Positions 35,331 through 44,331 are shown, counted from the first letter of the stretch. The stretch: DNA of 64,000 nucleotides from Nostoc sp. NMS8 (GCF_017115045.1 NZ_JABXKK010000088.1:52587-116586), one strand, 5' to 3'. A program made the numbers and translations. Notes: generated by a model from the sequence alone, not told the origin.

Positions 35331-38273
35331 TTATAGATTTACACCAAGTATACACAGATGATCTTCTATGAGTTCCTGCCCTAAATGCATTGGGTATGGC
35401 AAAATGATATTTCCCATAGACCAAGCAGGTGAACATCTTAAATAGTAAGGTACTCGACATAGTGCTTTTAAAGCTTCTTCTGTCTGAAAATCTGGGTGTA
35501 CAAAGAATGGCACTATCTCCACCATCTGTTGATGTTTGAATGGAATGTTAGCACCGTATTTATCCTCTTGGAAGCCAAGTTTATAAAGTTCGGGTATTGG
35601 CATTTCATCTTGTGCCTTCTGTGTTTTTGGTAGCCTTCCCACAGAGAAGTAATGTAGTAGTTCTGGTGCTGACTTATCGTAAAAACCGCTCAGATGTTGG
35701 AAATCTCGTGCTGGACAGTCTTCGTTCCAAGCTTCTCGATTGGTAATGTACTGTGGTGTTTCTTTACCAGTGCGAATCCGAATTACTGCTAATAAGTTCT
35801 GTAGTTGTTTGTTGTCACGCTTATACTCGCAACTGTTACCAGGAACGTGGCAGAAGTCGAGAACGTTGTGTTTTGCCAGAAGGTTCTCATTTTGCAACTG
35901 GGGCCAGATTTTGCCATCATTGTCTTCGCCGCGTCCATTACGCCACCCTTCAGCTTCAATTAGAACAATAGTTGGTCGGTCTAAATGTTTGGTTAGTACG
36001 CGTGCAACAAACTGTACTAATTGTGTACCGTTCAACTTGATTTTACTTTGAAGGCGCTTTTTATTTTCTTGGCGATCGCGACGTGCCTCAGCAAAAATTT
36101 TTCCGACAGCAATTCCCGCCTGCGTGTAAGGAATCCAATCATTAGCATCGGGAAGTAGTACATCTACCGCACCCGTTGCACGCAGACGAACCGCAAGAGC
36201 ATAGTGAACATCACCTTGATATTGGGTAGTTTTGTGACGATAAAAGGCAATTACATCTAAGTCTTGGGCAATTTCTTTCGGTATCTTTGCTGAACCATAA
36301 ACTTGAGAAGGTAGTCCGTATAGCGCCCCAATTTGACGCAATGTTCCATCGAGTACAGCATTCATCACACGCCCTTTTACTGGTTTGCTGTAAGATGGTG
36401 ATTTGTCTTCATCATCTTCTGTATCATTTGATTTTGCTGTAACCGTCTGTATCATTTGCGAATTAATTCCTTCCCTGACACAAGCTTCACGAATAGCTCC
36501 TTTGATATTCTGTTGGGGGAGAACTCCCTTTGTTTTGATTCGGCCAATTTCGATAATTGCTAAACAGTGGGGATTAGTCTCAAAATTTATCAGAGGAATA
36601 GCAAGTTGCTTAAAAAAGCTACGCCACAACTCTCGCTTTTTTTGATGCTGCTCGCGTATCTGCTCATCAAATTTGCTACCATCTTTAGGTCTAAAACCAT
36701 TTGTATTAAATTTCTCTAAAAGCTTGGCATTATCAATCAAAATTTTTGAAAATGTAATGTGTGCTGGAAAATCTTCATTTTCATTGAGAAGGAATACATC
36801 GCGTAATTTCTGGTAAACCACTTCATAAGTATCTTGTTTTCGATAAATGAGAAAAATATGCATTGGCTGACCCTGCAATGCTCGGCAAATAGTATCAGCA
36901 ACAATTCGTTGATAAAATTCGCGTCCTTTACGAGGTCTAGAAATAAATTCGTAATCGCGCATAGCTAATGGTACTTTCTGACGAGATGGCGTAGGAATAT
37001 CAGATTGCATTGGATTATCTGGTATCAAAACGCCGTTGAGCGGTTCCAGTACCCGTGCAATGATATCGCCTCGTTCTAGAAAACTAAATCCCGTTTTGAT
37101 ACTGTGTCCTCGTCTACGTTTCTCATGCTCGTACCTATACCCCTCAACATGAATTAGATAATATTCGTCTCTATCACCCCAGTTAGTTGAGTTGTTTAAA
37201 TTACCCAATGTCGCAGGATTGTTAAGAATATTTTCTGGCTGTTCTAGAGCGCGTGCCTTGAAGGATGCAAGCAGTTCCGGCAGTTGCAATCTCCACAAAT
37301 TCTCTGTTTCTTTGCCGTTGTTTTCAATGACCAGACGTACTAGGGTAGAATCTACCTCGTAATCGGATAAACGTGCCTTGTTCATACCCATGAGAACAGA
37401 GAAGTCACGGCCATAATTGCCATCTAATAAGGGTTCATGAGGATATCGCTGGCAACTTAAATGTAAGAAAATCCACGGCTCTAAATTGCCGTTGTTATTG
37501 AGCCGTCCTGCTTGCGTCTCAACATTAAAGTCTAGGCGATAAGCAAAATAACCTTCTCTTTCCTTGCCATTTTTATCCGTGTAATTTGCCTTAAACGGTT
37601 TACTAACTAGGTAAAGTCCAACCTTACTCGAACCACCTCCCTGTACTTTCCGCCATTGAATTTCCTGCTCTGTTTTTCCAGAGCGAATTATGCACTTCTT
37701 ACCATGCAACATGGTTGCGAGAAGACTGGGAATAGCTTGAAATCCCAATCCTTTCTCTGCGTTGATATCGCGCACAAGTGTTTCCGGCTTAATACGTTGC
37801 CACTTCCAATCAGGCGGCATTACAGCTATTCTTTCGAGGAAGCGATCGCACACGCTATTCACTTCATCTGTTTTACCTTTATCACGATATTGCTTTGTCC
37901 ACTCCTGCGCCCAAATTCTCACTAATGCATGTATTTGCTGGGGTGTGGGAGTCTTCAATGGGTTCTCTGGTGTTCCCACAGCTAATGCTTGATATAAAGA
38001 AAGCTGGCTTTCCTCGTCAAAACTATGAAACTCAAAACCGTATGTGAGCGTAGATGCACAGGCAAGCAGAGCATTATTTAACTGGCGATAAGGCCACCTA
38101 ACCTCCCTGTTGTTGCCACGATACAAGACTTGTTTTATATCGTGGCAAAAGTCTGCAACCACCTGAACAAAAGGAAATGACAGTACAGCAATATCTAGAT
38201 TGGCAAAGGCATCTGTCACCAAGTTCATCCGGGCAGGTAGCAAAATATTTGCTGGTGTAATTTTACTAGTCAT
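35331..38273 (-). CDS. pPIWI_RE protein (prokaryotic PIWI/RNase H-fold, RE family)
   Basis: The 980-residue protein matches the pPIWI_RE family, an Argonaute-related group named for a conserved Arg and Glu. Residues about 1-450 form the family's N-terminal module. About 560-960 is a PIWI/RNase H-like domain: CLAIIEIGRIKTKGV near 570, LDVIAFYRHKTTQ near 672-684, RPTIVLIEAEGWRN (765-778; candidate Glu) and LLAVIRIRTGKETPQYI (827-843; candidate Arg). pPIWI_RE systems are predicted to act against invading DNA or RNA-DNA hybrids together with a helicase and a nuclease. Those two genes precede it here with 5-bp spacing, a family-typical trio. The lack of the classical DEDX tetrad is expected, so whether it cuts nucleic acid is unknown. 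HIP1 sites in the gene suggest long residence. Confidence 0.85.
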   Translation of the reverse strand: MTSKITPANILLPARMNLVTDAFANLDIAVLSFPFVQVVADFCHDIKQVLYRGNNREVRWPYRQLNNALLACASTLTYGFEFHSFDEESQLSLYQALAVGTPENPLKTPTPQQIHALVRIWAQEWTKQYRDKGKTDEVNSVCDRFLERIAVMPPDWKWQRIKPETLVRDINAEKGLGFQAIPSLLATMLHGKKCIIRSGKTEQEIQWRKVQGGGSSKVGLYLVSKPFKANYTDKNGKEREGYFAYRLDFNVETQAGRLNNNGNLEPWIFLHLSCQRYPHEPLLDGNYGRDFSVLMGMNKARLSDYEVDSTLVRLVIENNGKETENLWRLQLPELLASFKARALEQPENILNNPATLGNLNNSTNWGDRDEYYLIHVEGYRYEHEKRRRGHSIKTGFSFLERGDIIARVLEPLNGVLIPDNPMQSDIPTPSRQKVPLAMRDYEFISRPRKGREFYQRIVADTICRALQGQPMHIFLIYRKQDTYEVVYQKLRDVFLLNENEDFPAHITFSKILIDNAKLLEKFNTNGFRPKDGSKFDEQIREQHQKKRELWRSFFKQLAIPLINFETNPHCLAIIEIGRIKTKGVLPQQNIKGAIREACVREGINSQMIQTVTAKSNDTEDDEDKSPSYSKPVKGRVMNAVLDGTLRQIGALYGLPSQVYGSAKIPKEIAQDLDVIAFYRHKTTQYQGDVHYALAVRLRATGAVDVLLPDANDWIPYTQAGIAVGKIFAEARRDRQENKKRLQSKIKLNGTQLVQFVARVLTKHLDRPTIVLIEAEGWRNGRGEDNDGKIWPQLQNENLLAKHNVLDFCHVPGNSCEYKRDNKQLQNLLAVIRIRTGKETPQYITNREAWNEDCPARDFQHLSGFYDKSAPELLHYFSVGRLPKTQKAQDEMPIPELYKLGFQEDKYGANIPFKHQQMVEIVPFFVHPDFQTEEALKALCRVPYYLRCSPAWSMGNIILPYPMHLGQELIEDHLCILGVNL

Positions 38274-38278
38274 ACTCT

Positions 38279-39997
38279 TTATCTATCTCTTGCGTCTATT
38301 TCCCAGTTAAAGCCATCGATATCAGCCAAAGCATCTGCTATTGATTGGTATAAAGCTCGACTGATAACATCTTCACTAACATAGTCACAAAGCAAATCAA
38401 TGATTGCTGCTAGCAAGCTGGTACGTGGTGTATCAGGCTGTTGCTCTTTGGCATAGTTTGGTGCCCAAGCAGCATCAACAAAATAAGCGTGAAAGGGAAC
38501 ACCTCCACGCAAAAGACGACCTACGGCTTGAACTATTACGCCCGCAGTAGTTGCGGCTAAATCTTGGCGCGGAAAGGCACGTAACTCTTCATTTGCACGC
38601 AGTGTTTTGTAGTAAGAACGATGTTCTACCGATCGCCAGTAACGTGCAGCCAACCGACGCACGGCTTCCGCACGTCCTAAAATTCCGTCTCCTTCCCAAG
38701 CAACGAAATTCGCATCTTCCATCCAATCCAAAGCACGACGGTTGATTTCTTGAGCGATCGCTTGAGTATCATGTGGATGAGGATAGGGACGGGTGAGAAA
38801 GTAAACCGCACCAAAAGCAGCTTTGCCATTTGCATTCAAAATGTTGAATCCGCGCCCCATAGCACTTATCGGTGCAGCCAGAATTTTGCCGCCAGTACGC
38901 GCGAAAGTTTCGATGTCAGCACGGTTGAAAGCGCCAACTTCCATCCTGGATTGATAGTCGATGTCATCATCAGTAATAGTTTCGGTGCGATCGCGCTGCA
39001 AATGGTAGACTTGCTCACGCATACCCCACCAACATTGACGGATTTCGTCTGCTACCCATCGTGCCTGGTCATAGGAGTTGACGAGTAACAGTAGGCGTTC
39101 CCTATCCTGCCAAAAATCTGGATTGCTCTCGCCAAGCTGTTTCAATTCCTCAAGCTCCTGTCCTAAATCACCGCTACCGTTGTTGCCAATCAACGCTTGT
39201 GCCATCTCTTTAAACATTCCCATTTTCTGGCGTTCAGGTGTTCCAGAAATACGGATAGGTTCACCTTTGCGGTTCGGTTGAGGCAGGAACTTGAAGTGGC
39301 TTTGAGCGATCGCTTCTGTGGCGCTCGGCTCTGGCATCAAAATACCCTGGGGATTGCCAACATGAAACTGTGTGGAATCTCGTAGATAAGATGTTCCTGA
39401 TAGTGCCAGGATGTTAGGGCCGCGTTGACCATCCAAGTCTGTGAGCAAACGATGAAAGTTCAAAACGTAGTAACGACCAATATTCGTATAGGCAAACAAA
39501 GATAAAGCATTTTCGCTGCTGTTCTCAGACTGGTTGTGATTGTCATCCTTGCGGGAATAGTAAGTACCAAACTGCCGCCCTGTTGGTGGTAAGGGTAAAA
39601 TATTTAACATTGCTGTGGGCATACGGCGATGTGGCGGCTCCTCATCTAGAATGGGTGGTCGATGATGCCATTCGTAAAAAACAATGCGTGTGTGTCGATC
39701 TAAAAGGGTGATGGTAAGCGCAAACTGTAAACGATAAGCTAGGGTTTCGAGGGTGTCTACTGGATCTGTTTGTTCGTCATTTTTTGAGGAGTTTCGCCGC
39801 TTTTTCTTAGCTGTCTGCTGTGAATTTTGACGTTTTTCTAGTTCTGCTCGCAGTTGCACTAATAGTTTTCCTGTATCGGGAAAAAAATCAACTATCCAGG
39901 CTTGGCAAGCACGATAAATACTGTCATCGGTAGCACTTTCGCCAATACTATTAATCTGTTGAATCAAAAGTGCCAGTCTATTAACTTTAGGATTGGA
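38279..39997 (-). CDS. pPIWI_RE-associated DinG-type helicase, C-terminal part after in-frame TGA
   Basis: This is the downstream part of one 1203-codon frame (38279-41887) interrupted by TGA at 39998-40000. It contains RERLLLLVNSYDQARWVADEI near its middle, GAFNRADIETFARTGGKILAAPISAMGRGFNI (motif IV/V region) and AGVIVQAVGRLLRGG (motif VI, Q-x-x-GR-x-x-R), i.e. the second RecA-like half of an SF2 helicase. Reading resumes directly after the stop as SNPKVNRLALLIQQINSIGES with no frameshift. The first possible internal start is a TTG at 39967, with no clear ribosome-binding site. Alone it lacks the ATP-binding motifs. It ends 5 bp before the pPIWI_RE start. Confidence 0.8.
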   Translation of the reverse strand, partial: SNPKVNRLALLIQQINSIGESATDDSIYRACQAWIVDFFPDTGKLLVQLRAELEKRQNSQQTAKKKRRNSSKNDEQTDPVDTLETLAYRLQFALTITLLDRHTRIVFYEWHHRPPILDEEPPHRRMPTAMLNILPLPPTGRQFGTYYSRKDDNHNQSENSSENALSLFAYTNIGRYYVLNFHRLLTDLDGQRGPNILALSGTSYLRDSTQFHVGNPQGILMPEPSATEAIAQSHFKFLPQPNRKGEPIRISGTPERQKMGMFKEMAQALIGNNGSGDLGQELEELKQLGESNPDFWQDRERLLLLVNSYDQARWVADEIRQCWWGMREQVYHLQRDRTETITDDDIDYQSRMEVGAFNRADIETFARTGGKILAAPISAMGRGFNILNANGKAAFGAVYFLTRPYPHPHDTQAIAQEINRRALDWMEDANFVAWEGDGILGRAEAVRRLAARYWRSVEHRSYYKTLRANEELRAFPRQDLAATTAGVIVQAVGRLLRGGVPFHAYFVDAAWAPNYAKEQQPDTPRTSLLAAIIDLLCDYVSEDVISRALYQSIADALADIDGFNWEIDARDR

Positions 39998-41887
39998 TCA
40001 AGGCTGCCCAAGTAATGGATCGTCGTCGAGTAATGCGTCAAAATATTGCATTATGTCCTGTACACGTTGGTTATTAGCTTTAATTTCTTGCTCAGTAACA
40101 TCAGGATGATCTAACTCTTCAAGCCCAGCAAGGCGACGAGCAAATTTGTAGAGGAGAGAATTAGGTGTGAAATAACCACGTTCTATCCATTTACGTAAAA
40201 ACTCGTGTCCTAAATGTTTATCTAATAGGGTTAATGTTGCTGTGACTACACTTTGTACATGACGTTCTGCGGTTGTCCATCGCTGCATCAATGGTGGGCT
40301 GACACGGTTAAACCTCATGTAATCTTCAGTTTTCACCCCAATGTCATCAAAAACACCACCATTTGTCAATAAAACTTTCTCAGCATATACGTCATCAAAC
40401 CACTTAATCACTGTGTCTACTTCATCGAATACGACAATATCGGAATGTTGATAAACGAGTTCCCCTATCTTGATCGGACGTAATTCTAGATGACGTGGCA
40501 AACCAGCCATTGCCATTGCACCTGGAGTGGTAATCCAAACACGGGCAGCAGGCATATCACGATATACCTGCTGTGATGGGCAGGTGGCAAAAAACGGACA
40601 CAAGTGAGACACACCAGGGTAATTGTTTTGTTTTTTACGCTCACTTTCACTTTTTGGTGCTTCTTTCAAAGAGTGACATGGCTCGTTTCCAGGCTTGAGT
40701 GGCTTGCCGTGCAAACGGTCGAAGATGTCGCTAGACTGTAGCAATCCTTGTAAAGCACAAGCTGTCCCCAAAAAGCGATCGCCCCAGTGTGGTTGTCCGC
40801 GTTGCCAGTGTTCCTGAAAGTCTTTCGAGGCATAGAAACTTTTTAGGTGCGCGTCTCGTTTACTGCGCCCTAGTAACGGTACTGCAACAGGTTCATCGTT
40901 TTCTGGATCGTCACAGAACCACCAATTAATTTGATTTGCTAACCGAATTGCCGACTGTACATCACTGACAACCAATGTGATGCGGCGATCAAGGTGATTT
41001 CGCAAAACATCGACGGCAAGCAACGTTGACAGGGTAGACTTTCCAGAGGCAACCTGTCCCGCAAGATGTACAAAACCATCCAACTCTAGTGGTTCTGTAT
41101 TCCGCTCACTAAGCGTACCGTCTTCCTGAATTTTATGAAAGTTGATTTTGCGAAAACGGCTTACCCAGTGTCCCTTTTGTGTTTCATGCCAACCATATCG
41201 GCGTGCGAGTAACTGTTCGCGGCGATCGAGGAACTCTGCATTTGATTCTAAATCTGGAATTCGCAATGAAAAAGGCTCACGAGAGCGTGGTCTGGGAAAC
41301 CAAGATTGTTGTCGTGCTGTACTTAAATGTTCTGGTGTGAACTGTACTTGCATTGTGACTGTTTCTTTTTCTGTCTTAGCCTGGAATTGGTATCCGACTC
41401 CTGCCTCTGCGTGTTCAACCCTGCGTTGGCGAAAATCCAAATCCGCACTCAGAGAGTTTTCGTATACATTTTGGTTGACTTGATCCCTAAGATGTTTCGC
41501 AGCATGAATAATCTGAGAATCTAAATCCTGGATATCAAAATCATAGTTACGTCTATTTTGCGGAATATTGCGGACGTAGAAACGTAATGCCCCCAACCAT
41601 GCAAAACGTGCAGAAAACGGAATAATTTGCCGAGCGTTAGCAACTGCACGCCGTTGCACCTCATCTAAGTTTTGTAAACATGGGTGTCGCAAAGGCGTAC
41701 CACTGAGTATTGCCCAAACTGCTGTTACTGGTTCATCATCGATTTCTAAACGTTCCATCAAGGCAAAGCCAAGTTCTACCTGAAGTAATAATTGGGCTTG
41801 CTCTCGATTTAGCTCAGAGTTATCTTTCAATTCTTTTACACGCTCTGTAAAAATAGCAGGTGGCTCAAATAATGTCATTTGACTCAT
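39998..41887 (-). CDS. pPIWI_RE-associated DinG/XPD-type iron-sulfur helicase, N-terminal part ending at in-frame TGA
   Basis: The 629 residues hold the first half of the motor: Walker A GQVASGKST near 277-285, four Cys (378, 404, 430, 436) placed as in the iron-sulfur domain of DinG/XPD helicases, and the Walker B box VVFDEVDTVIKW near 485-496. An N-terminal module of about 260 residues precedes the motor and is specific to this family. Motifs V and VI are missing because the frame meets TGA at 39998-40000; they follow in the same frame. The product should unwind or remodel nucleic acid for the pPIWI_RE protein. It starts 4 bp after the nuclease gene. Confidence 0.82.
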   Translation of the reverse strand: MSQMTLFEPPAIFTERVKELKDNSELNREQAQLLLQVELGFALMERLEIDDEPVTAVWAILSGTPLRHPCLQNLDEVQRRAVANARQIIPFSARFAWLGALRFYVRNIPQNRRNYDFDIQDLDSQIIHAAKHLRDQVNQNVYENSLSADLDFRQRRVEHAEAGVGYQFQAKTEKETVTMQVQFTPEHLSTARQQSWFPRPRSREPFSLRIPDLESNAEFLDRREQLLARRYGWHETQKGHWVSRFRKINFHKIQEDGTLSERNTEPLELDGFVHLAGQVASGKSTLSTLLAVDVLRNHLDRRITLVVSDVQSAIRLANQINWWFCDDPENDEPVAVPLLGRSKRDAHLKSFYASKDFQEHWQRGQPHWGDRFLGTACALQGLLQSSDIFDRLHGKPLKPGNEPCHSLKEAPKSESERKKQNNYPGVSHLCPFFATCPSQQVYRDMPAARVWITTPGAMAMAGLPRHLELRPIKIGELVYQHSDIVVFDEVDTVIKWFDDVYAEKVLLTNGGVFDDIGVKTEDYMRFNRVSPPLMQRWTTAERHVQSVVTATLTLLDKHLGHEFLRKWIERGYFTPNSLLYKFARRLAGLEELDHPDVTEQEIKANNQRVQDIMQYFDALLDDDPLLGQP

Positions 41888-41891
41888 AATG

Positions 41892-43043
41892 CTATTTCCC
41901 TTTACTCAAATGCATTATCTTGGTGCTGACTCGTTCTTCAAAAACTGTATCACTGAAAAGATGGGTGCTTTTTGGCAATCCTGTTGCTTCTTCACGCAGA
42001 ATTTCGATGTAATCTTGGCGCTGATGCAGACGATGGCTAGGAATAACATAAAAACTTTCGTCGTAGCGCAAATAGCCTTCTCCGAATATCGGCTTCAGTT
42101 GCAAAGCCAAATCATACGGATTTCGGTAGTCTTTGATATCTACAGCCCACACTGAGCCATCACCAAAACGTAATTGTAAGTCGTAACGGTCAATACCAGG
42201 CCACAGTTGAACTTCGCAAAGATGTTCTGGCTGTTGTTTATGCAGCTTTTTTAAAGCCTCAAACAGATGTATCTCTGGGATTCCAGGCAAACAGACACGC
42301 CAGTGAATACCAAACTTGAGGCGACGCAGACCTTGCTTCCAAGAAATGCGCCGGACATGGGACAAGTTTTTACGATGGTCATTGCAAACGCTTGGCTTAA
42401 TGCCACGTAGATGTCCATGTTTTTTAATTAAAGGGCCGCAGCGATCGCAGCACCAATAAGATTCATTTTCCTTACAGTCTTCGTACAGTTCGCCGACATC
42501 ATCAATAGAGACATAACGTGTTTGAGAAAAGGTGTTACGAAGCTGCTCTAGAGTAGTGTAAGAATTCGTAATCAAAAATTGACGCAGCAAAACATATTCC
42601 TGTTGAGCGCGTTCAGCATCCTTTTCGTTAGCTTGTTGCAGCTTGTCCAGCAACCTCAAAAACTGAAAGTTCTCCAATGCAATTTGTTGTACTTTCACAG
42701 AAGCGAACTCAGGAAGTTGCGCTCGTTTAAGCAACTGTTCGTAAAAATACTGGCTTGCTTCCTCACTTAGCGCTCTATCGTATATCAAGCCATATTCTGA
42801 GTCAAACTCCTTCGGGATTACCAGTGGGTACCATGTTTGCAAAGGTTTTTCTAAAAGAGCCAAAAAACCTTCTAAAGTACGTGGATAAGGAATAGCTGTC
42901 ATCTTCAATGCCAGAGTATTGGAGGCACGGTGTAAGAAATCAGGGTATGGGTATTTAGGGAGTTGGTATTGAGTATCTGGACGGAAAAACTCTGCTAAAC
43001 CAACAATCAACAAATCAAATATGATTATTTCACTGTTATCCAA
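41892..43043 (-). CDS. pPIWI_RE-associated restriction-endonuclease-like protein
   Basis: The 383-residue protein is the first gene of the trio. The C-terminal half has a restriction-endonuclease fold signature: WPGIDRYDLQLRF (Asp 288), then VWAVDIKDY (Asp 302, Lys 304), the D...D-x-K arrangement of PD-(D/E)XK nucleases. Upstream is a zinc-ribbon-like segment (C199-x2-C202 and C220-x2-H223) and a helical N-terminal region. This matches the REase component of pPIWI_RE operons, predicted to cut invading DNA. Its start lies 40 bp from the first of two palindromic operators shared with the divergent repressor gene. Confidence 0.83.
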   Translation of the reverse strand: MDNSEIIIFDLLIVGLAEFFRPDTQYQLPKYPYPDFLHRASNTLALKMTAIPYPRTLEGFLALLEKPLQTWYPLVIPKEFDSEYGLIYDRALSEEASQYFYEQLLKRAQLPEFASVKVQQIALENFQFLRLLDKLQQANEKDAERAQQEYVLLRQFLITNSYTTLEQLRNTFSQTRYVSIDDVGELYEDCKENESYWCCDRCGPLIKKHGHLRGIKPSVCNDHRKNLSHVRRISWKQGLRRLKFGIHWRVCLPGIPEIHLFEALKKLHKQQPEHLCEVQLWPGIDRYDLQLRFGDGSVWAVDIKDYRNPYDLALQLKPIFGEGYLRYDESFYVIPSHRLHQRQDYIEILREEATGLPKSTHLFSDTVFEERVSTKIMHLSKGK

Positions 43044-43082
43044 GAAGTACCTCCTTTGTATAAAGCAACCTTTAGATATTTT

Positions 43083-43098
43083 GTTTCTTTAGTGAAAC
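43083..43098. promoter_or_regulatory. Operator 1 (GTTTC-N6-GAAAC) before the pPIWI_RE operon
   Basis: GTTTC and GAAAC are perfect 5-bp inverted arms around six bases, followed by GTGTCA. The site lies 40 bp upstream of the nuclease start codon. It nearly repeats, in inverted orientation, the site at 43155-43170. A homodimeric XRE-type repressor would fit. Confidence 0.6.
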
Positions 43099-43154
43099 GT
43101 GTCATTTTAAAAATACATAACAACTATAGCTGATGTGAGACAATAAAGGAACAC

Positions 43155-43170
43155 GTTTCATAAATGAAAC
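43155..43170. promoter_or_regulatory. Operator 2 (GTTTC-N6-GAAAC) before the XRE repressor
   Basis: GTTTC-ATAAAT-GAAAC is 11 bp upstream of the repressor start codon. With the flanking ACAC it is the mirror image of operator 1 (ACACGTTTC here, GAAACGTGT there), so the pair flanks the divergent promoters symmetrically. Confidence 0.6.
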
Positions 43171-43181
43171 AGTAAGTACGT

Positions 43182-43568
43182 ATGGGATACAACTTAGACA
43201 CAGCTTTATTGGGTGCAATGGTGAAGACGAAGCGAGGGAGCAAGGGTCTGCGAGACACAGCTAAAGAAATAGGTAATATTAGTTCTTCTACACTTTCACG
43301 AGTAGAAAATGGCAAAATGCCAGATATGGAAACGTTTTTATTACTTTGCAATTGGCTGCAAGCGTCACCATCTGAACTATTTAAGAAAACAGAAGAATCC
43401 GAAGCCTCTTTTGACTTCAATACATTAGAGACAATAGAAATTCAATTGCGAGCATCTAAAAAACTCGATCCAGCGATCGCCAATGCACTAGCAGAATTAG
43501 TCAAAGCAGCGTATCGCGATAATTCTCAACAAAGCGACAACCAACACCCGGATAAAAAAAAATTATGA
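43182..43568 (+). CDS. XRE/Cro-family repressor of the pPIWI_RE locus
   Basis: The 128-residue protein has a helix-turn-helix of the lambda-repressor type (GLRDTAKEIGNISSSTLSRVENGKMPDMETFLLLCNWL, about 23-60). A C-terminal helical segment follows and the tail is polar. It is transcribed divergently from the pPIWI_RE trio, and two identical-type palindromes lie between them. The stop codon overlaps the start of an ImmA/IrrE-type peptidase gene by four bases (ATGA), the usual pairing of a repressor with the protease that inactivates it. Infection or stress would then release the operon; this is inference. Confidence 0.85.
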   Translation: MGYNLDTALLGAMVKTKRGSKGLRDTAKEIGNISSSTLSRVENGKMPDMETFLLLCNWLQASPSELFKKTEESEASFDFNTLETIEIQLRASKKLDPAIANALAELVKAAYRDNSQQSDNQHPDKKKL

Positions 43569-44104
43569 CACTAACAGAGAACTTACCAACTAAGTTTAGG
43601 CAAAGGTGTGAAGGGATTGCCACCGAGCAACGTAGTTTATTAAATTTACGGGCATTTGACCCATTACCAGCAGATGTGCTGGCGGCTCAACTGAATGCAA
43701 AAATTTTGATGCCTGAACAGATTCTCAGCTTAGACTCTTGTGTAGTAGTGGTATTGCTCGATAGCGACCAATGGTCAGCAGGAATTATTAATCAAAACCC
43801 ACTCTGGATTGTTAACAATCCACGCCATACTCCCGCACGACGCGAGTCGAACCTAATGCACGAGTTTGGACACCTGCTATTAAGACATAAAATTGTCCAC
43901 TTTGATCCAAATACTGGGCTTCCTCTGCGCCGACAGACCGATGAAGATGAAGCGACTTATTTAGGTGGGTGTTTCCAGATTCCCCGGCGGGGTCTACTCT
44001 GGGCTGTTCAATGTCAAATGACACAGACGGAAATAGCAGTACATTTTAATGCAAGTGAAGAAATGGTACAATTCCGTAGCAACGTCACTGGAGTAAATAT
44101 TTAG
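43565..44104 (+). CDS. ImmA/IrrE-family metallopeptidase
   Basis: The 179-residue protein contains the zinc-protease motif HEFGH at 99-103 in ESNLMHEFGHLLLRHKI, with the downstream acidic segment DEDEATYLGGCFQIPRRGLLWA that provides the third metal ligand (Glu of the E-A-x-x-F/L-G helix). ImmA-type peptidases cleave a cognate XRE repressor, as in ICEBs1 and phage systems. Here the repressor gene overlaps by four bases. It is the last gene on this side of the island. Confidence 0.87.
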   Translation: MTLTENLPTKFRQRCEGIATEQRSLLNLRAFDPLPADVLAAQLNAKILMPEQILSLDSCVVVVLLDSDQWSAGIINQNPLWIVNNPRHTPARRESNLMHEFGHLLLRHKIVHFDPNTGLPLRRQTDEDEATYLGGCFQIPRRGLLWAVQCQMTQTEIAVHFNASEEMVQFRSNVTGVNI

Positions 44105-44330
44105 ATAAATGTTATATAAAAAATTTTGCGACTTCTGATGTAAACAACTAAAAAAGTTGTACCCTTTGCGCGGCTACAAGCATTATTATATCGTTAGCTA
44201 CTGAGAAGTTTTGAAAAAATAAAGTTCTACAATTTCATCATGCTACCATCCAAAAACAAATAAAAATGTTGTACAATTTTGCAAACGACTTCCCTGTAAG
44301 GATTTGGGAATATTTGCTCCAAGATTTAGT
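44105..44330. other. AT-rich island edge, no gene seen
   Basis: After the peptidase gene comes AT-rich DNA without a coding frame. An AACTTTTTTAGTTG-like hairpin (AACAACTAAAAAAGTTGT, about 44143-44160) may end the repressor-peptidase transcript. No direct repeat or tRNA end marking an integration site was recognised. Confidence 0.4.
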
Positions 44331-44331
44331 G

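Noticed and set aside
35331..38273. Classical prokaryotic Argonaute
   Set aside because: No PAZ/MID layout or DEDX tetrad could be traced; the neighbouring nuclease and DinG-like helicase and the motifs fit the distinct pPIWI_RE family.
38279..39967. Independent gene for the C-terminal helicase half starting at TTG
   Set aside because: The frame is continuous with the upstream half through a single TGA, and TTG 39967 has no clear ribosome-binding site; a single interrupted gene explains it better. A natural two-chain helicase remains possible.
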